DNA of 50,101 nt from Prochloraceae cyanobacterium PL24a_bin.78 (GCA_028281945.1 JANQIW010000019.1:1-50101); one strand, 5' to 3'; shown: positions 29,371-38,719, counted from the stretch's first letter. The notes: generated from the letters alone by a model not told the origin. A program made the numbers and translations.

Positions 29371-29829
29371 TGTTATTCCATCTCTTACAAAAAAATCTTT
29401 CTTTCTCCAATCATATTACATACTACACTAATCCTGCCAAAGAAATATAGTATCTAATTAAGGGTTGTCAAGTTTGAATTTTATCTCATTAAATTTAAAA
29501 AAGTTATGAGATTACAACTATAGCCTCAACCCTATATTTACTATCATTATATCATAATCATAGGCTTTTATCTCATTTTTCTCCTCATGCCATCTCCCAC
29601 TCTCCCACTCTCCCACTCTCCCCATCCAAGATTTAAGTAATAAGTAATAAGTAATAAGATTACTAAATTCTTCCTTATCTCCCTTGTCTTCCTTCTCTCA
29701 AGCAACTCCCATTCCACCCATTCCACCCATTCCACCCACTCTCCCCATCTCCCATTCACCTATTCCACCCATTCCACCCACTCTCCTATTCTCAATCTCT
29801 ATCATAATTAGCCAAAAAATAATATTAGA
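29371..29829. repeat. Intergenic simple-repeat block
   Basis: Non-coding DNA between mutS2 and the NADAR gene. It holds three short tandem arrays: an 8-base unit CTCCCACT three to four times (about 29594-29622), a 7-base unit AAGTAAT three times (about 29635-29657), and a 9-base unit CCATTCCAC three times (about 29709-29738), with another partial set at 29760-29781. Reading the minus strand gives a spurious Trp-Val-Glu repeat peptide, which I do not accept as a gene. Similar pyrimidine-rich or AAGTAAT patches occur at 37464-37477, 38870-38930 and 44965-45030, so this looks like a dispersed family. Confidence 0.6.
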
Positions 29830-30288
29830 CTAGATATTTTTATTCTGTATCTGAAAAATTTGACGTACTTCCATTAAAATTTTACCTAATTTATTTTTTC
29901 CAGTACCATCACTTCCACATCCCCAATAGTAATCATAAGGAGAATTCTCCACTATTTCCAAATCTCCTGTATCTAAAAGTACTTGACGGATGACAGTATG
30001 AGTTTCAAATTTCCGCAATACACCTTTAAACATAATCTTATCCTTGACTTCTTCCCAATCTTTTCTTAATGGATGAGAGCGATTTCGCCCTTTTTTAGCA
30101 GCTTCTCTTGGCGTTTTAGCAATGCGAATCAACTTTGCCCAATCAGGATCAATAGTTATAAATTTTTGTGACTGGAAATAGTGTTCATTCGTAACCCACC
30201 ATAAGCCATCTAATTCAAAACCATACCTAGAAAAATTTGAAAAACAACCATATTGTTTATCTTTACTACCATAAAAATATATTGTCAT
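29830..30288 (-). CDS. NADAR family protein (YbiA-like)
   Basis: 152 residues, full-length NADAR domain. Signs: YGCFSNFSRYGFELDGLWW (about 13-31), TNEHYFQSQKF (33-43), the RSHPLRKDWEEVKDKIM segment (about 69-85) and YDYYWGCGSDGTGKNKLGK (about 118-136). Known members are N-glycosidases: the plant and bacterial enzymes cleave damaged riboflavin-pathway intermediates, and others remove ADP-ribose from nucleic acid or NAD derivatives. Cytosolic. Bordered by repeat DNA on one side and empty AT-rich DNA on the other, so it is probably transcribed alone. Substrate not decidable here. Confidence 0.9.
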   Translation of the reverse strand: MTIYFYGSKDKQYGCFSNFSRYGFELDGLWWVTNEHYFQSQKFITIDPDWAKLIRIAKTPREAAKKGRNRSHPLRKDWEEVKDKIMFKGVLRKFETHTVIRQVLLDTGDLEIVENSPYDYYWGCGSDGTGKNKLGKILMEVRQIFQIQNKNI

Positions 30289-30672
30289 TTTTTTATTATG
30301 TTTATTTTTTTAAAAATTAGTTATTCATTATCAAGTCAATTTTTACTAAATTAAATTTTTATCAATTGTTATGTTATCATCATTAATACAATAAATTTTT
30401 TAAACCATACTTTTATATTACCATAATAATACCAAAAATGTCAAGTATAGGTAATCAAAAATTAATCTAAAAAAAATTCACAAATATTTTCCAAAAAAAA
30501 ATATCTCTTTCTCAGTATAGAGTTAAAGATAATTTACCTTTTAGCTAAATTAGCAAAGGTTTTGTAACTAATATTTAGTTTTAAATTTAATTTCAACTTG
30601 AAATTTATTATTCTTTGTATACTATCAAGAATTCAAACTTCAACAACTAATATGACATGAAATGTATTCTCA
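30289..30672. other. Non-coding AT-rich region
   Basis: 384 bases between the NADAR gene and sphX, with no supported gene. A palindrome AATTTCAA-C-TTGAAATT lies at 30589-30605, about 70 bases beyond the sphX stop. No T tract adjoins it, so a terminator is not supported; a protein-binding site is possible. Confidence 0.35.
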
Positions 30673-31698
30673 TTAGAATTTTCCTCTTTTTCTTAGTAAT
30701 TCTCCAATAGTCAAATTAAATTCAGCCTTACCATCAAATACAGTACCCACTTTTCCCCTTTCAAAATGAATCCTATCAAGATAATAACCATCATCTGGCA
30801 AAGGAACATAACCAACTTGATTCACTATTTTAGGGGCTTGATCCAAGTAAAATTTTACAAAATCTCTAAGCTTTTCGTTTTCTTGGGCAGATTTAGCATT
30901 AATATAAATAAATAAAGGACGTGATAGAGGTTGATATTCAGCAGTTTTCACGGTTGTTTGTGAAGGAAAAACCGATCCTTGCCCACTATCAACAGATAAA
31001 GCATTGAGCTTATCTTGATTTTGTTCGTAATAAGCATAACCAAAATACCCCATAGCATTAGTATCTTGACTAACACCATTTACCAAAGCCTCATCATCTT
31101 CATGATAAACATAATCATCTCGACTAGCTCCAGACTTGCCCACCACTGCTTCTGTAAAGTAATCAAAAGTACCAGAATCTTGCCCAGGGCCATAAAGAGT
31201 TAAAGGACGATCGGGCCAAGAAGAACGAACTTGATTCCAACGTTCAATTTTATTTTTCGCCTCAGGAGACCAAATTTTTCTTAATTCCTCAATAGTAATA
31301 TCAGAAGCCCAATTATTTTCACTATTTACCACCACAGTGAGAGCATCAAAAGCAATAGGTAATTCGATAAATCTAACTTTATTCTGATCACAAGCCATCA
31401 TTTCTTCAACCACGATCGGTCGAGAAGCCCCAGTAATTTGGGTTTGGCCATCACAAAACTTTTTAAAACCTCCACCAGTACCGGAAAAATTAACCTCAAT
31501 TTTTGCTTCAGAATTTTCCCTATTGAACATTTCAGCTATTTTTTCATTAATAGGATGTACCGTAGAAGAACCATCAATTTTAATTAGTGATTCTTCTTGA
31601 GATGTTGTATCAGAGCAAGCTTGTAATATTCCTAACGTTGCGACCATTAAGAATAAAAATTGTATTCTAAAAAACCATTTTTGCTGTCTTAATATCAT
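30673..31698 (-). CDS. sphX: Phosphate-binding lipoprotein of the PstS family (SphX-like)
   Basis: 341 residues from ATG 31698; an upstream TTG (31713) adds five residues ahead of the signal sequence and is less likely. Lipoprotein signal with lipobox LGILQAC, Cys28. Then the PstS fold: IKIDGSSTVHPINEKIAEMF (phosphate-loop start), FSGTGGGFKKFCDGQTQITG, and YGPGQDSGTFDYFTEAV, with Ser/Thr/Asp/Arg contacts as in PstS. It closely resembles cyanobacterial SphX, a second phosphate-binding protein made under phosphate limitation. It would sit on the outer face of the inner membrane and feed PstCAB. Here it is divergent from pstS with a shared 213-base-plus upstream region, unlike the co-directional order in Synechocystis. 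Confidence 0.88.
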   Translation of the reverse strand: MILRQQKWFFRIQFLFLMVATLGILQACSDTTSQEESLIKIDGSSTVHPINEKIAEMFNRENSEAKIEVNFSGTGGGFKKFCDGQTQITGASRPIVVEEMMACDQNKVRFIELPIAFDALTVVVNSENNWASDITIEELRKIWSPEAKNKIERWNQVRSSWPDRPLTLYGPGQDSGTFDYFTEAVVGKSGASRDDYVYHEDDEALVNGVSQDTNAMGYFGYAYYEQNQDKLNALSVDSGQGSVFPSQTTVKTAEYQPLSRPLFIYINAKSAQENEKLRDFVKFYLDQAPKIVNQVGYVPLPDDGYYLDRIHFERGKVGTVFDGKAEFNLTIGELLRKRGKF

Positions 31699-31842
31699 AA
31701 TCTTATTAACCAATTCTACTTTTAGCTTAATAGTTTACTTTAAAGAAAATTGATGTTTGTGATTAAATTTTATTAATTAAATTTTAAAATTTTATAAAAA
31801 AAAAATGGAAGAAAAAATGCTATTTTAAAAAAAATAAAAATT

Positions 31843-31861
31843 CTTAACCTCTTCTTTACTT
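31843..31861 (+). promoter_or_regulatory. Possible Pho box upstream of pstS
   Basis: Two 8-base repeats CTTAACCT (31843-31850) and CTTTACTT (31854-31861) spaced 11 bases start to start, the spacing of the cyanobacterial Pho box bound by the response regulator SphR/PhoB. A third repeat expected at 31865 is poor (GAAGCTAA). It lies 66 bases before the pstS ATG, in the region shared with divergent sphX. Confidence 0.5.
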
Positions 31862-31926
31862 ATGGAAGCTAAGGTTTGAATTAAAATCCTAGTCTGTTTA
31901 CAACTTTTGGAGAAAAGCATATAGTA

Positions 31927-33075
31927 ATGACAACCAATTACATAAACCAAATAAAGAAAAAATTCCGTTTAGTTAGCACATTTTCATTGTTAGCAGCAAC
32001 TTTAAGCCTTAGTGCTTGTGCTGGAGGTGGCGGTGGAGACAGCACATCTTCAGGAGGCGACACAACAGCACCAGAATCTCGAATCCCATTTGAGGAAACA
32101 GTATCTCTAACAGGCGCTGGAGCATCATTTCCAGCCCCACTATATCAGAATTGGTTCGTAACGTTGAATCAAAAAGAATCAAAACTCAAAGTAGATTATC
32201 AATCTGTTGGTAGTGGTAGTGGTGTCAAACAATTTACTAGCCAAACAGTAGATTTCGGTGCTAGTGATGTGGCTATGACAGATGAAGAAATCGCCAAAGT
32301 CGATCGAGGTGTGATCTTATTGCCAATGACAGCAGGAAGTATTGTTTTTGCTTATAATTTGCCAGGAGTTGAAACCTTAAAATTATCCCAAGAAGCTTAT
32401 GTTGGGATTCTTAAAGGCAAAATCACTAAGTGGAATGATCCTAAAATTACTAAAGATAATCCTGATGTTAATTTACCCGACAAAAGTATTACAGTAGTAC
32501 ACCGTTCTGATGGTAGTGGTACAACAGGAGTTTTAACCAAGCATCTCAGTGATATCAGCAAAGACTGGAAAGACAAAATTGGAGCAGGTAAAACAGTTGA
32601 ATGGCCTTCAACCCAAGGTAGATTTATTGGTGGAAAAGGAAACGAAGGTGTAACTGCCCAAATTAAACAAAATGAAGGTGCTATTGGTTATGTAGAGTAT
32701 GGTTATGCCAAAAATAACAACCTTAATGCAGCTCATTTACAAAACCAATCAGGGAAATTCATTCAACCTAGTGATGAAAGTGCATCTCAAACTCTTGCAG
32801 CAGTAACATTACCAGAAAATTTACGAGCTTTTATTACTGATCCTGAAGGGGAAGAATCCTATCCCATTGTGACTTACACATGGATTTTGGCATATGAACA
32901 ATATGACGATCCTAATAAAGCTATCGCTGTAGAAGCCATGGTGGAATATGGATTGAATGAAGGACAAAAACAAAGCGGTAAATTAGGCTACATTCCTTTA
33001 CCACAAAATGTGAGAGAGAAAGTAGCAGCAGCAGCAGATAAAATCAGTCCTGATTACGAAATAAAAATTAAATAA
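31927..33075 (+). CDS. pstS: Phosphate ABC transporter substrate-binding protein PstS
   Basis: 382 residues. Lipoprotein signal with Cys31 in LSLSACAGGGG, a Gly/Ser/Thr-rich tether (33-50), then the PstS domain: SLTGAGASFPAPLYQNWF (phosphate loop), YQSVGSGSGVKQFTSQTVDF, VVHRSDGSGTTGVLTKHLS and EYGYAKNNNL. These carry the backbone and side-chain contacts for phosphate, including the Arg-Ser-Asp-Gly-Ser-Gly-Thr loop. Anchored outside the inner membrane, it delivers phosphate to PstC-PstA. A TGGAG lies 16-20 bases before the ATG, a long spacing. A strong RNA hairpin follows the gene, before pstC. Confidence 0.95.
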   Translation: MTTNYINQIKKKFRLVSTFSLLAATLSLSACAGGGGGDSTSSGGDTTAPESRIPFEETVSLTGAGASFPAPLYQNWFVTLNQKESKLKVDYQSVGSGSGVKQFTSQTVDFGASDVAMTDEEIAKVDRGVILLPMTAGSIVFAYNLPGVETLKLSQEAYVGILKGKITKWNDPKITKDNPDVNLPDKSITVVHRSDGSGTTGVLTKHLSDISKDWKDKIGAGKTVEWPSTQGRFIGGKGNEGVTAQIKQNEGAIGYVEYGYAKNNNLNAAHLQNQSGKFIQPSDESASQTLAAVTLPENLRAFITDPEGEESYPIVTYTWILAYEQYDDPNKAIAVEAMVEYGLNEGQKQSGKLGYIPLPQNVREKVAAAADKISPDYEIKIK

Positions 33076-33095
33076 ATCATTTGAAATAATCTACT

Positions 33096-33131
33096 AATAC
33101 TGGAGGAATCTATTATTATTTCTTCAGTATT
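33096..33131 (+). promoter_or_regulatory. Intercistronic RNA hairpin between pstS and pstC
   Basis: A 13-base-pair stem (33096-33108 with 33119-33131) and 10-base loop. All pairs hold on the + transcript, two of them G-U; on the other strand these would be A-C mismatches, so the structure favours pst mRNA. No T tract follows, so it is not a standard terminator. It may protect pstS mRNA or damp pstC expression. Confidence 0.6.
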
Positions 33132-33175
33132 TAATAAAAAATAGTGTTGTTTACTAAGTTAAAAACTAATTAATT

Positions 33176-34129
33176 GTGACAAATACCAGTACAGAAAATC
33201 CCAATTCAAGATCTCCAGCAGAGAAAACCTTCGATAAAGTATTTATATCAATAACATTAGGGTTTGCCATCTTAATAGCAGTAATTCTTATAGCCATAGC
33301 CCTCACAGTAGCATCAGGAGCACTGCCAGCTATTGGGGAATATGGAATAAGCTTTTTTGTTAAAAGTGCTTGGAATCCAGTAGAAGGAAGAGAAGAATTT
33401 GGAGCATTACCAGTAATTTATGGCACAATAGTTAGTTCCATAATAGCTTTAATCATAGCAATACCACTAGGATTAGGAACTGCTATCTTCTTAAGTGAGA
33501 ACTTTATTCCTATACAAATTAGAACAATCCTAGTATTTTTAGTAGAATTACTAGCAGCAATACCAAGCGTAGTCTATGGTTTATGGGGCATATTTGTGCT
33601 AATTCCCTTAATAAAACCTGTAGGAACTTGGTTACATAATAATTTAGGCTTCATTCCCATATTTGGAACTGAACCCGCAGGACCCGGAATGCTACCAGCT
33701 GGGATAATCCTAGCAATCATGATCCTACCAATTATCACCGCAATTTCCAGAGACTCTCTAGCCTCCTTGCCCCCAGATTTACGACAAGCATCATTAGGAT
33801 TAGGAGCAAGTCGTTGGGGAACCATTTTTCGAGTTTTAATTCCTGCCGCCTTTTCTGGTATTGTCGGAGGCATCATGTTGGGATTAGGACGTGCTATGGG
33901 AGAAACCATGGCAGCAACCATGATTATCGGAAATTCCAATCGAGTAAATTTATCCATACTAGATCCGGCCAATACCATAGCTTCCCTATTAGCTAATCAG
34001 TTTGCAGAAGCAAGTGGAATTCAAATATCAGCCTTAATGTATGCTGGCTTAATTTTAATGTTCTTAACTTTGATAGTTAATATTCTCGCAGATTATATTG
34101 TCAACCAAGTTAAAGCTAAATATAACTAA
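33176..34129 (+). CDS. pstC: Phosphate ABC transporter permease PstC
   Basis: 317 residues, six hydrophobic segments. Contains the EAA-type coupling loop in DLRQASLGLGASRWGTIFRV (about 201-220), which contacts PstB, and the conserved LLAAIPSVVYGLWGIFVLIP (about 125-144). It forms the inner-membrane channel with PstA. Start is GTG 33176; no ATG is available before the first conserved segment and no strong Shine-Dalgarno is visible, in keeping with damped translation after the hairpin. Its TAA overlaps the ATG of pstA by one base, so the two subunits are translationally coupled. Confidence 0.95.
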   Translation: MTNTSTENPNSRSPAEKTFDKVFISITLGFAILIAVILIAIALTVASGALPAIGEYGISFFVKSAWNPVEGREEFGALPVIYGTIVSSIIALIIAIPLGLGTAIFLSENFIPIQIRTILVFLVELLAAIPSVVYGLWGIFVLIPLIKPVGTWLHNNLGFIPIFGTEPAGPGMLPAGIILAIMILPIITAISRDSLASLPPDLRQASLGLGASRWGTIFRVLIPAAFSGIVGGIMLGLGRAMGETMAATMIIGNSNRVNLSILDPANTIASLLANQFAEASGIQISALMYAGLILMFLTLIVNILADYIVNQVKAKYN

Positions 34130-35031
34130 TGTCTAATGCAAATGAACTAATAGCTGAAGATTTAGTCAGCTCTCTGAAAAAAAAGCCCACCAGTAGTAGA
34201 TCCCTGTTCGGTTTAGGAATGACATCCTTAGCCACCCTCTGCATAATTATAACACTCATTCCATTATTTGCAGTGTTATTATTTGTCTTATTTCAAGGTT
34301 TTAGTAGGATCAATCTCGATTTATTTACTAAGTTACCTCCCCCACCGGGATTAGAAGAAGGAGGAATTGCTAATGCCATTATTGGAACTTTAATTGTAGT
34401 AGGAATCGCTACCTTAATTGCTGTACCAATCGGTGTTTTAGCAGCCATCTATCTATCAGAATTTAGTTCAGGAAACCAAGTAGCTCGTTGGATTCGTTTT
34501 GCAACCAATGTCTTGAGTGGAGTACCATCCATTATTGCAGGTATTTTTGCTTATGGTTTGTTGGTGAGAACTCAACTAATTTTTGGGGCATCATTTTCAT
34601 CCATTGCCGGAGGAGTGGCTCTTTCCGTATTGATGTTACCAACCATTATTAGAACAACCGATGAAGCCCTCCAAATCGTGCCTCAAGATATTCGTTGGGC
34701 AGCATTAGGAGTAGGGGCATACAATTATCAAACAGTTTTAAGTATAGTTCTTCCAGCAGCAATACCGGGGATTCTCACAGGTATCACTCTATCCATTGCC
34801 CGTGCCGCAGGGGAGACAGCACCATTAATTTTTACGGCTTTATATTCTAACTTTTGGTTTGATGGCTTTTTACAACCCATTGCTACCCTCTCAGTATTGG
34901 TGTTTAACTTTGCTATTGTTCCCTTTGAGCCACAACAACAATTAGCCTGGGCTGGTTCGTTAATATTAGTTCTTTTAGTGTTAATTACCAGTGTTCTCGC
35001 CCGTTTAGCAACTCGTCAGAAAGTTTATTAA
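34129..35031 (+). CDS. pstA: Phosphate ABC transporter permease PstA
   Basis: 300 residues with six hydrophobic segments. First span [20 protein letters not shown] (about 32-51), conserved [18 protein letters not shown] (about 129-146), and coupling loop [20 protein letters not shown] (about 187-206). Pairs with PstC to form the phosphate channel. ATG overlaps the pstC stop by one base. Gene order pstS-pstC-pstA-pstB-pstB is the usual cyanobacterial one. The next gene starts 22 bases after the stop by my start choice. Confidence 0.95.
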   Translation: MSNANELIAEDLVSSLKKKPTSSRSLFGLGMTSLATLCIIITLIPLFAVLLFVLFQGFSRINLDLFTKLPPPPGLEEGGIANAIIGTLIVVGIATLIAVPIGVLAAIYLSEFSSGNQVARWIRFATNVLSGVPSIIAGIFAYGLLVRTQLIFGASFSSIAGGVALSVLMLPTIIRTTDEALQIVPQDIRWAALGVGAYNYQTVLSIVLPAAIPGILTGITLSIARAAGETAPLIFTALYSNFWFDGFLQPIATLSVLVFNFAIVPFEPQQQLAWAGSLILVLLVLITSVLARLATRQKVY

Positions 35032-35053
35032 AAGCAATTTGGGAGTAAATCAA

Positions 35054-35857
35054 GTGGTCCAAAATAATTCATTAGCTAAAACTGAAACAGTTTTTAAAAC
35101 AGAAAAAATTAATATTTTTTACGGGAATTATCATGCCGTTCGTGATGTTGATTTAGAAATTCCTAAAAATCAAGTAACAGCTTTTATCGGCCCTTCCGGC
35201 TGTGGAAAAAGTACTATTCTACGTTGTTTTAATCGTCTTAATGATTTAATCAATAGTTTTCGCCTAGAAGGAAAATTGACTTATCATGGTCAAGATCTTT
35301 ATACTTCAGATATTGACCCCGTTGAAGTTAGAAAGCGCATTGGTATGGTATTTCAAAGACCTAATCCTTTTCCAAAATCTATTTATGATAATGTAGCCTA
35401 TGGCGCAAGAGTTAATAATTATAAAGGTGATCTCGATCAATTGGTAGAAGAATCTCTCAAAGGCGCAGTTTTATGGGATGAAGTCAAGGATAAACTTAAT
35501 GCTAATGGTTTTTCCCTCTCAGGAGGCCAACAGCAACGTCTCTGTATTGCTCGAACTATTGCTGCTAAACCTGAAGTGGTTTTGATGGATGAACCTTGTT
35601 CTGCTCTCGATCCTATTTCAACTCTGAAAATTGAACAATTGATGAATGAGTTAAAACAACAATATACTATCATTATTGTTACTCATAATATGCAGCAAGC
35701 CACTCGTGTAGCCGATCGCACTGCTTTCTTTAATGCCGAACCAACTGATAAAGGTGGCAAAATTGGTTATTTAGTAGAGTATGATGATACACAAGTTATT
35801 TTTGGCAATCCCAAAGAGAAATCTACTATGGAATATGTTAGTGGACGTTTTGGTTAA
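35054..35857 (+). CDS. pstB: Phosphate ABC transporter ATPase PstB (first copy)
   Basis: 267 residues from GTG 35054. An in-frame TTG at 35039 is possible, but GGGAG (35041-35045) lies eight bases before the GTG and points to it as the real start. ATPase motifs: Walker [10 protein letters not shown]-loop [19 protein letters not shown], signature [15 protein letters not shown], Walker [14 protein letters not shown], switch His in [13 protein letters not shown]. It powers phosphate import through PstC-PstA. Same operon as pstA. A second ATPase gene follows after 234 bases. Confidence 0.95.
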   Translation: MVQNNSLAKTETVFKTEKINIFYGNYHAVRDVDLEIPKNQVTAFIGPSGCGKSTILRCFNRLNDLINSFRLEGKLTYHGQDLYTSDIDPVEVRKRIGMVFQRPNPFPKSIYDNVAYGARVNNYKGDLDQLVEESLKGAVLWDEVKDKLNANGFSLSGGQQQRLCIARTIAAKPEVVLMDEPCSALDPISTLKIEQLMNELKQQYTIIIVTHNMQQATRVADRTAFFNAEPTDKGGKIGYLVEYDDTQVIFGNPKEKSTMEYVSGRFG

Positions 35858-36091
35858 ATGTTGATTTATATCCGTAATGGTTAATTATATAAATGCTTTA
35901 ATAAGGTTTGAAATCAAAATTATATTATCTTGTAGTTTTATTAAAAAAATAATTCAAATATTAATCATTTAACAAATTAACCATTAATCGTTAAAAAATA
36001 GCTAATATTATAACATAATCAAACAGAATAATTATTTCAAATAAAATAAAATTTTAAACTATCTTAAATACAAAAAAAGGAGATTATTAAA
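35858..36091 (+). promoter_or_regulatory. Region before second pstB, with phased TTAA motif array
   Basis: 234 bases between the two pstB genes, enough for a separate promoter. Five TTAA motifs at 35961, 35969, 35977, 35984 and 35991 (steps 8, 8, 7, 7) form a phased array; cyanobacterial Pho boxes also carry TTAA cores but with 11-base steps. The gene's ribosome site AAAAGGAG lies at about 36075-36082. Confidence 0.35.
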
Positions 36092-36883
36092 ATGCAAGTT
36101 GAAGAAAATGAAGCAGTATTAAGAGCACAAGAAGTTTCAGTATATTACGGTTCAACTAAAGCAGTAGACAGAGCATCTTTAGATATACCTAAAAATAGAG
36201 TCGTTGCTTTTATCGGTCCTTCCGGTTGTGGGAAAAGTACCCTCTTAAGATGCTTTAATCGCATGAACGATTTGATTCCAAGTGCCAGAGTTGAAGGAAA
36301 AATAACCTTTAGAGGTAAAGATATTTATCATCCCAAAGAAGATCCCGTACAATTGCGTAGTCAAATTGGCATGGTATTTCAAAAACCCAATCCTTTCCCT
36401 AAGTCAATTTATGAAAATATCGCTTTTGGGGCAAGACTGAATGGTTTTAAAGGTAATATGGACGAATTAGTTGAAACATCCCTCCAACAAGCCGCAATTT
36501 GGGATGAAGTTAAAGACAAATTAAAACAAAGTGGATTAGCTATTTCTGGAGGACAACAACAACGTCTTTGTATAGCAAGGGCGATCGCTATTCAACCAGA
36601 AGTAATTTTAATGGATGAACCTTGTTCTGCTTTAGATCCTATTTCTACCCTGAAAATTGAAGAATTAATGCACGAATTGAAGAAAAATTATACCATCGTC
36701 ATCGTAACTCACAATATGCAGCAAGCTTCTCGGGTATCTGATTATACAGCCTTTTTTAATGCTGAACCCACAGAAACTGGAGGAAAAATTGGTTTACTGG
36801 TTGAATACGATAAAACAGAAACTATTTTCCATGATCCTCAAGAAACATCAACTAAAGAATATGTTACTGGTCGTTTTGGTTAA
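36092..36883 (+). CDS. pstB: Phosphate ABC transporter ATPase PstB (second copy)
   Basis: 263 residues, closely related to the first pstB over its whole length. Walker [10 protein letters not shown]-loop [19 protein letters not shown], signature [15 protein letters not shown], Walker [14 protein letters not shown], switch [13 protein letters not shown]. All catalytic parts are intact, so it should be an active ATPase. Strong ribosome site AAAAGGAG nine bases before the ATG. Two pstB genes after one pstCA pair are known from other cyanobacteria; the copies may swap or form a mixed dimer. A HIP1 octamer lies inside (36581-36588). Confidence 0.94.
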   Translation: MQVEENEAVLRAQEVSVYYGSTKAVDRASLDIPKNRVVAFIGPSGCGKSTLLRCFNRMNDLIPSARVEGKITFRGKDIYHPKEDPVQLRSQIGMVFQKPNPFPKSIYENIAFGARLNGFKGNMDELVETSLQQAAIWDEVKDKLKQSGLAISGGQQQRLCIARAIAIQPEVILMDEPCSALDPISTLKIEELMHELKKNYTIVIVTHNMQQASRVSDYTAFFNAEPTETGGKIGLLVEYDKTETIFHDPQETSTKEYVTGRFG

Positions 36884-37037
36884 ATTCTCCATTGATCATT
36901 ACTAATTTAGTTATTTCCTTTGATAAATCTCATAGAAACCAAAGATGGCATATTTTTGATCAGAAATCAGAAAACTGTACCAGTTCTTGATAATATAAGT
37001 TAAATTCGCCTTTTTTAGGTTCTCAATATCATTTATC

Positions 37038-37448
37038 ATGCCAATAAAATCTTTTTTATCTCGAATTCTTGCTCTTGTTTTAGTTGTTGCCATCGGTTTA
37101 TTTGGATTTGGATGTGGTTCTACTCCAACTGGTTTAAGTGGAAATTATAATGAAGATACGGTTGTTGTAGTTGACAATATTACCAAATCTTTTGAATTAC
37201 CTGATGATGCAGCAGAAAAACCAGAATTACAATCTCTGGTAAGAAAACAAATTAATGATTATATTTCTCTCTATAGAAGGGATCCTCAATCTGGAGGTTT
37301 ACGCTCTTTTACTACTATGCAAACTGCTTTAAATTCTTTAGCAGGATATTATACTTCCTATGGTAATCGCCCTCTACCAGAGAAATTAAAAAATCGTTTA
37401 TTACAAGAGTTTAAACAAGTTAAAATATCTTTGAACAGAGGAATCTAA
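37038..37448 (+). CDS. psb27: Photosystem II assembly lipoprotein Psb27
   Basis: 136 residues. Lipoprotein signal with Cys26 in LFGFGC, so anchored by lipid on the lumen side of the thylakoid membrane. Mature part is the four-helix Psb27 fold: SGNYNEDTVVVVDNITKSF, QSLVRKQINDYISLYRRD, and SFTTMQTALNSLAGYYTSYG, ending PLPEKLKNRLLQEFKQVK. Psb27 binds CP43 and keeps the manganese cluster from loading until assembly or repair of photosystem II is ready. Stands alone, 154 bases after the second pstB, with a candidate terminator about 110 bases downstream. Confidence 0.95.
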   Translation: MPIKSFLSRILALVLVVAIGLFGFGCGSTPTGLSGNYNEDTVVVVDNITKSFELPDDAAEKPELQSLVRKQINDYISLYRRDPQSGGLRSFTTMQTALNSLAGYYTSYGNRPLPEKLKNRLLQEFKQVKISLNRGI

Positions 37449-37556
37449 TTCATTTCTGGCTATAAGTAATAAGTAATGAGAGTTTTTAAATATTTAAATT
37501 CTCTTAAAACATCAGAATAATCATTAAATTTTTGACTTTTATTAAAAGTTTTAGAA

Positions 37557-37583
37557 GGGAAATTTAGTTTTCCCCTTTTTTTT
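37557..37583 (+). terminator. Rho-independent terminator after psb27
   Basis: Stem GGGAAA (37557-37562) with TTTCCC (37569-37574), six-base loop, followed one base later by eight T residues (37576-37583). A short stem but a classic layout. It sits in the 335-base gap between psb27 and the hydrolase gene; the rest of that gap shows only two AAGTAAT units (37464-37477) and AT-rich DNA. Confidence 0.55.
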
Positions 37584-37783
37584 GACAACAAGATTGAGTT
37601 TTATGTCACTTATCTTTGTTTAATTTAAGAATATTTACTAATAAAAAGAATTTAGAAGAAATTAATATCAAGAAATAGTTCTGAAATTTTTAATTACAGA
37701 TTACAATTATAAATTGCTAGAATAGTACTTGAAAACTAAATCATAATTTAAAAACTTCAATAAAAACAAAAATCAAAAAAATA

Positions 37784-38719
37784 ATGAAAGAACTTATAAC
37801 TAAATCAGAAAAATGGTATCAAAAAATAGGAAATCAAAGAGATTGGGTATGGCGCGGTTGGACAACTCGTTATACTTATATGCGAGCTAAACAGCCGACT
37901 AAAGATACACAATCCCATCCTTTAATTCTAATTCATGGATTTGGAGCTTCTATTAAGCATTGGCGTAGCAATATCCCTATAATTAGTGAGAAACATACTG
38001 TTTATGCTTTAGACTTATTAGGATTTGGTGCATCCAAAAAAGCTTATACTAATTATCAAATTGATCTTTGGAGTGCCCAAATTTATGACTTTTGGCAAAC
38101 CTTTATCGGAAAACCAGTAATTTTAGTCGGAAATTCCATTGGCTCATTAGTTTGTGTCGCTACAGCAGCAAATCATCCAGAAATGGTTAAAGGAATGGTT
38201 TTGATTAATTTGCCAGATGTCTCTTTAAGAAACGAAATAATCCCCCAATGGTTAAATCCTATTCTCAATACCATTGAAGCAATTATGACTTCTCCTGTAT
38301 TACTTAAACCTCTTTTTCGATTTGTACGTCAAAGGAAAATTATTCGTCTTTGGGCAAATTTTGCTTATTTTGATAAAAAAGCTATCGATGATGAATTGGT
38401 AGATATTCTTGCCACTCCTCCCCAAGATGAAGGCGCAGCAAATGCTTTTTGTGCTTTGGCTAAAGCCTCAAATCGTACTGATTTTTCACCTGCTGTTAGA
38501 AAGGTTTTACCTACTTTGAATCTTCCTATTCTTCTTATTTGGGGTAAAAACGATCGCATGATTCCTCCTGCTTTGGCTCCTATTTTGGCAAAGTTAAACC
38601 CTCAAATTAAATTAGTTGAGTTAGATAATGCTGGTCATTGTCCTCATGATGAGTATCCTGATGTGTTTAATTCTCTTGTGATGGATTGGATTACTAATAA
38701 CTTTAATACAAAAAGATAA
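37784..38719 (+). CDS. Alpha/beta-fold hydrolase
   Basis: 311 residues. Oxyanion-hole motif HGFGAS (around 49-54), nucleophile elbow VGNSIGSLVC (Ser about 118) instead of the more common GxSxGG, acid Asp in LLIWGKNDRMIPP (about 261), and catalytic His in DNAGHCPHDEYP (about 286). These complete the Ser-Asp-His triad. WVWRGWTTRYTYM near the N-terminus is typical of the cyanobacterial/chloroplast branch related to pheophytinase-like proteins. No signal peptide, so cytosolic. Substrate unknown; a role in pigment or lipid turnover is only a guess. Transcribed alone. Confidence 0.88.
   Translation: MKELITKSEKWYQKIGNQRDWVWRGWTTRYTYMRAKQPTKDTQSHPLILIHGFGASIKHWRSNIPIISEKHTVYALDLLGFGASKKAYTNYQIDLWSAQIYDFWQTFIGKPVILVGNSIGSLVCVATAANHPEMVKGMVLINLPDVSLRNEIIPQWLNPILNTIEAIMTSPVLLKPLFRFVRQRKIIRLWANFAYFDKKAIDDELVDILATPPQDEGAANAFCALAKASNRTDFSPAVRKVLPTLNLPILLIWGKNDRMIPPALAPILAKLNPQIKLVELDNAGHCPHDEYPDVFNSLVMDWITNNFNTKR

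Noticed and set aside
29568-29759. A 63-residue minus-strand frame rich in Trp-Val-Glu
   Set aside because: It is the translation of simple 9- and 8-base repeats, with no ribosome site and no relation to a known protein.
30589-30605. Palindrome beyond sphX as a terminator
   Set aside because: No T tract on either side; kept only as a possible binding site.
33574-33978. Long minus-strand frame inside pstC
   Set aside because: Shadow of the pstC codon pattern; Pro/Met/Ile-rich with no known family.
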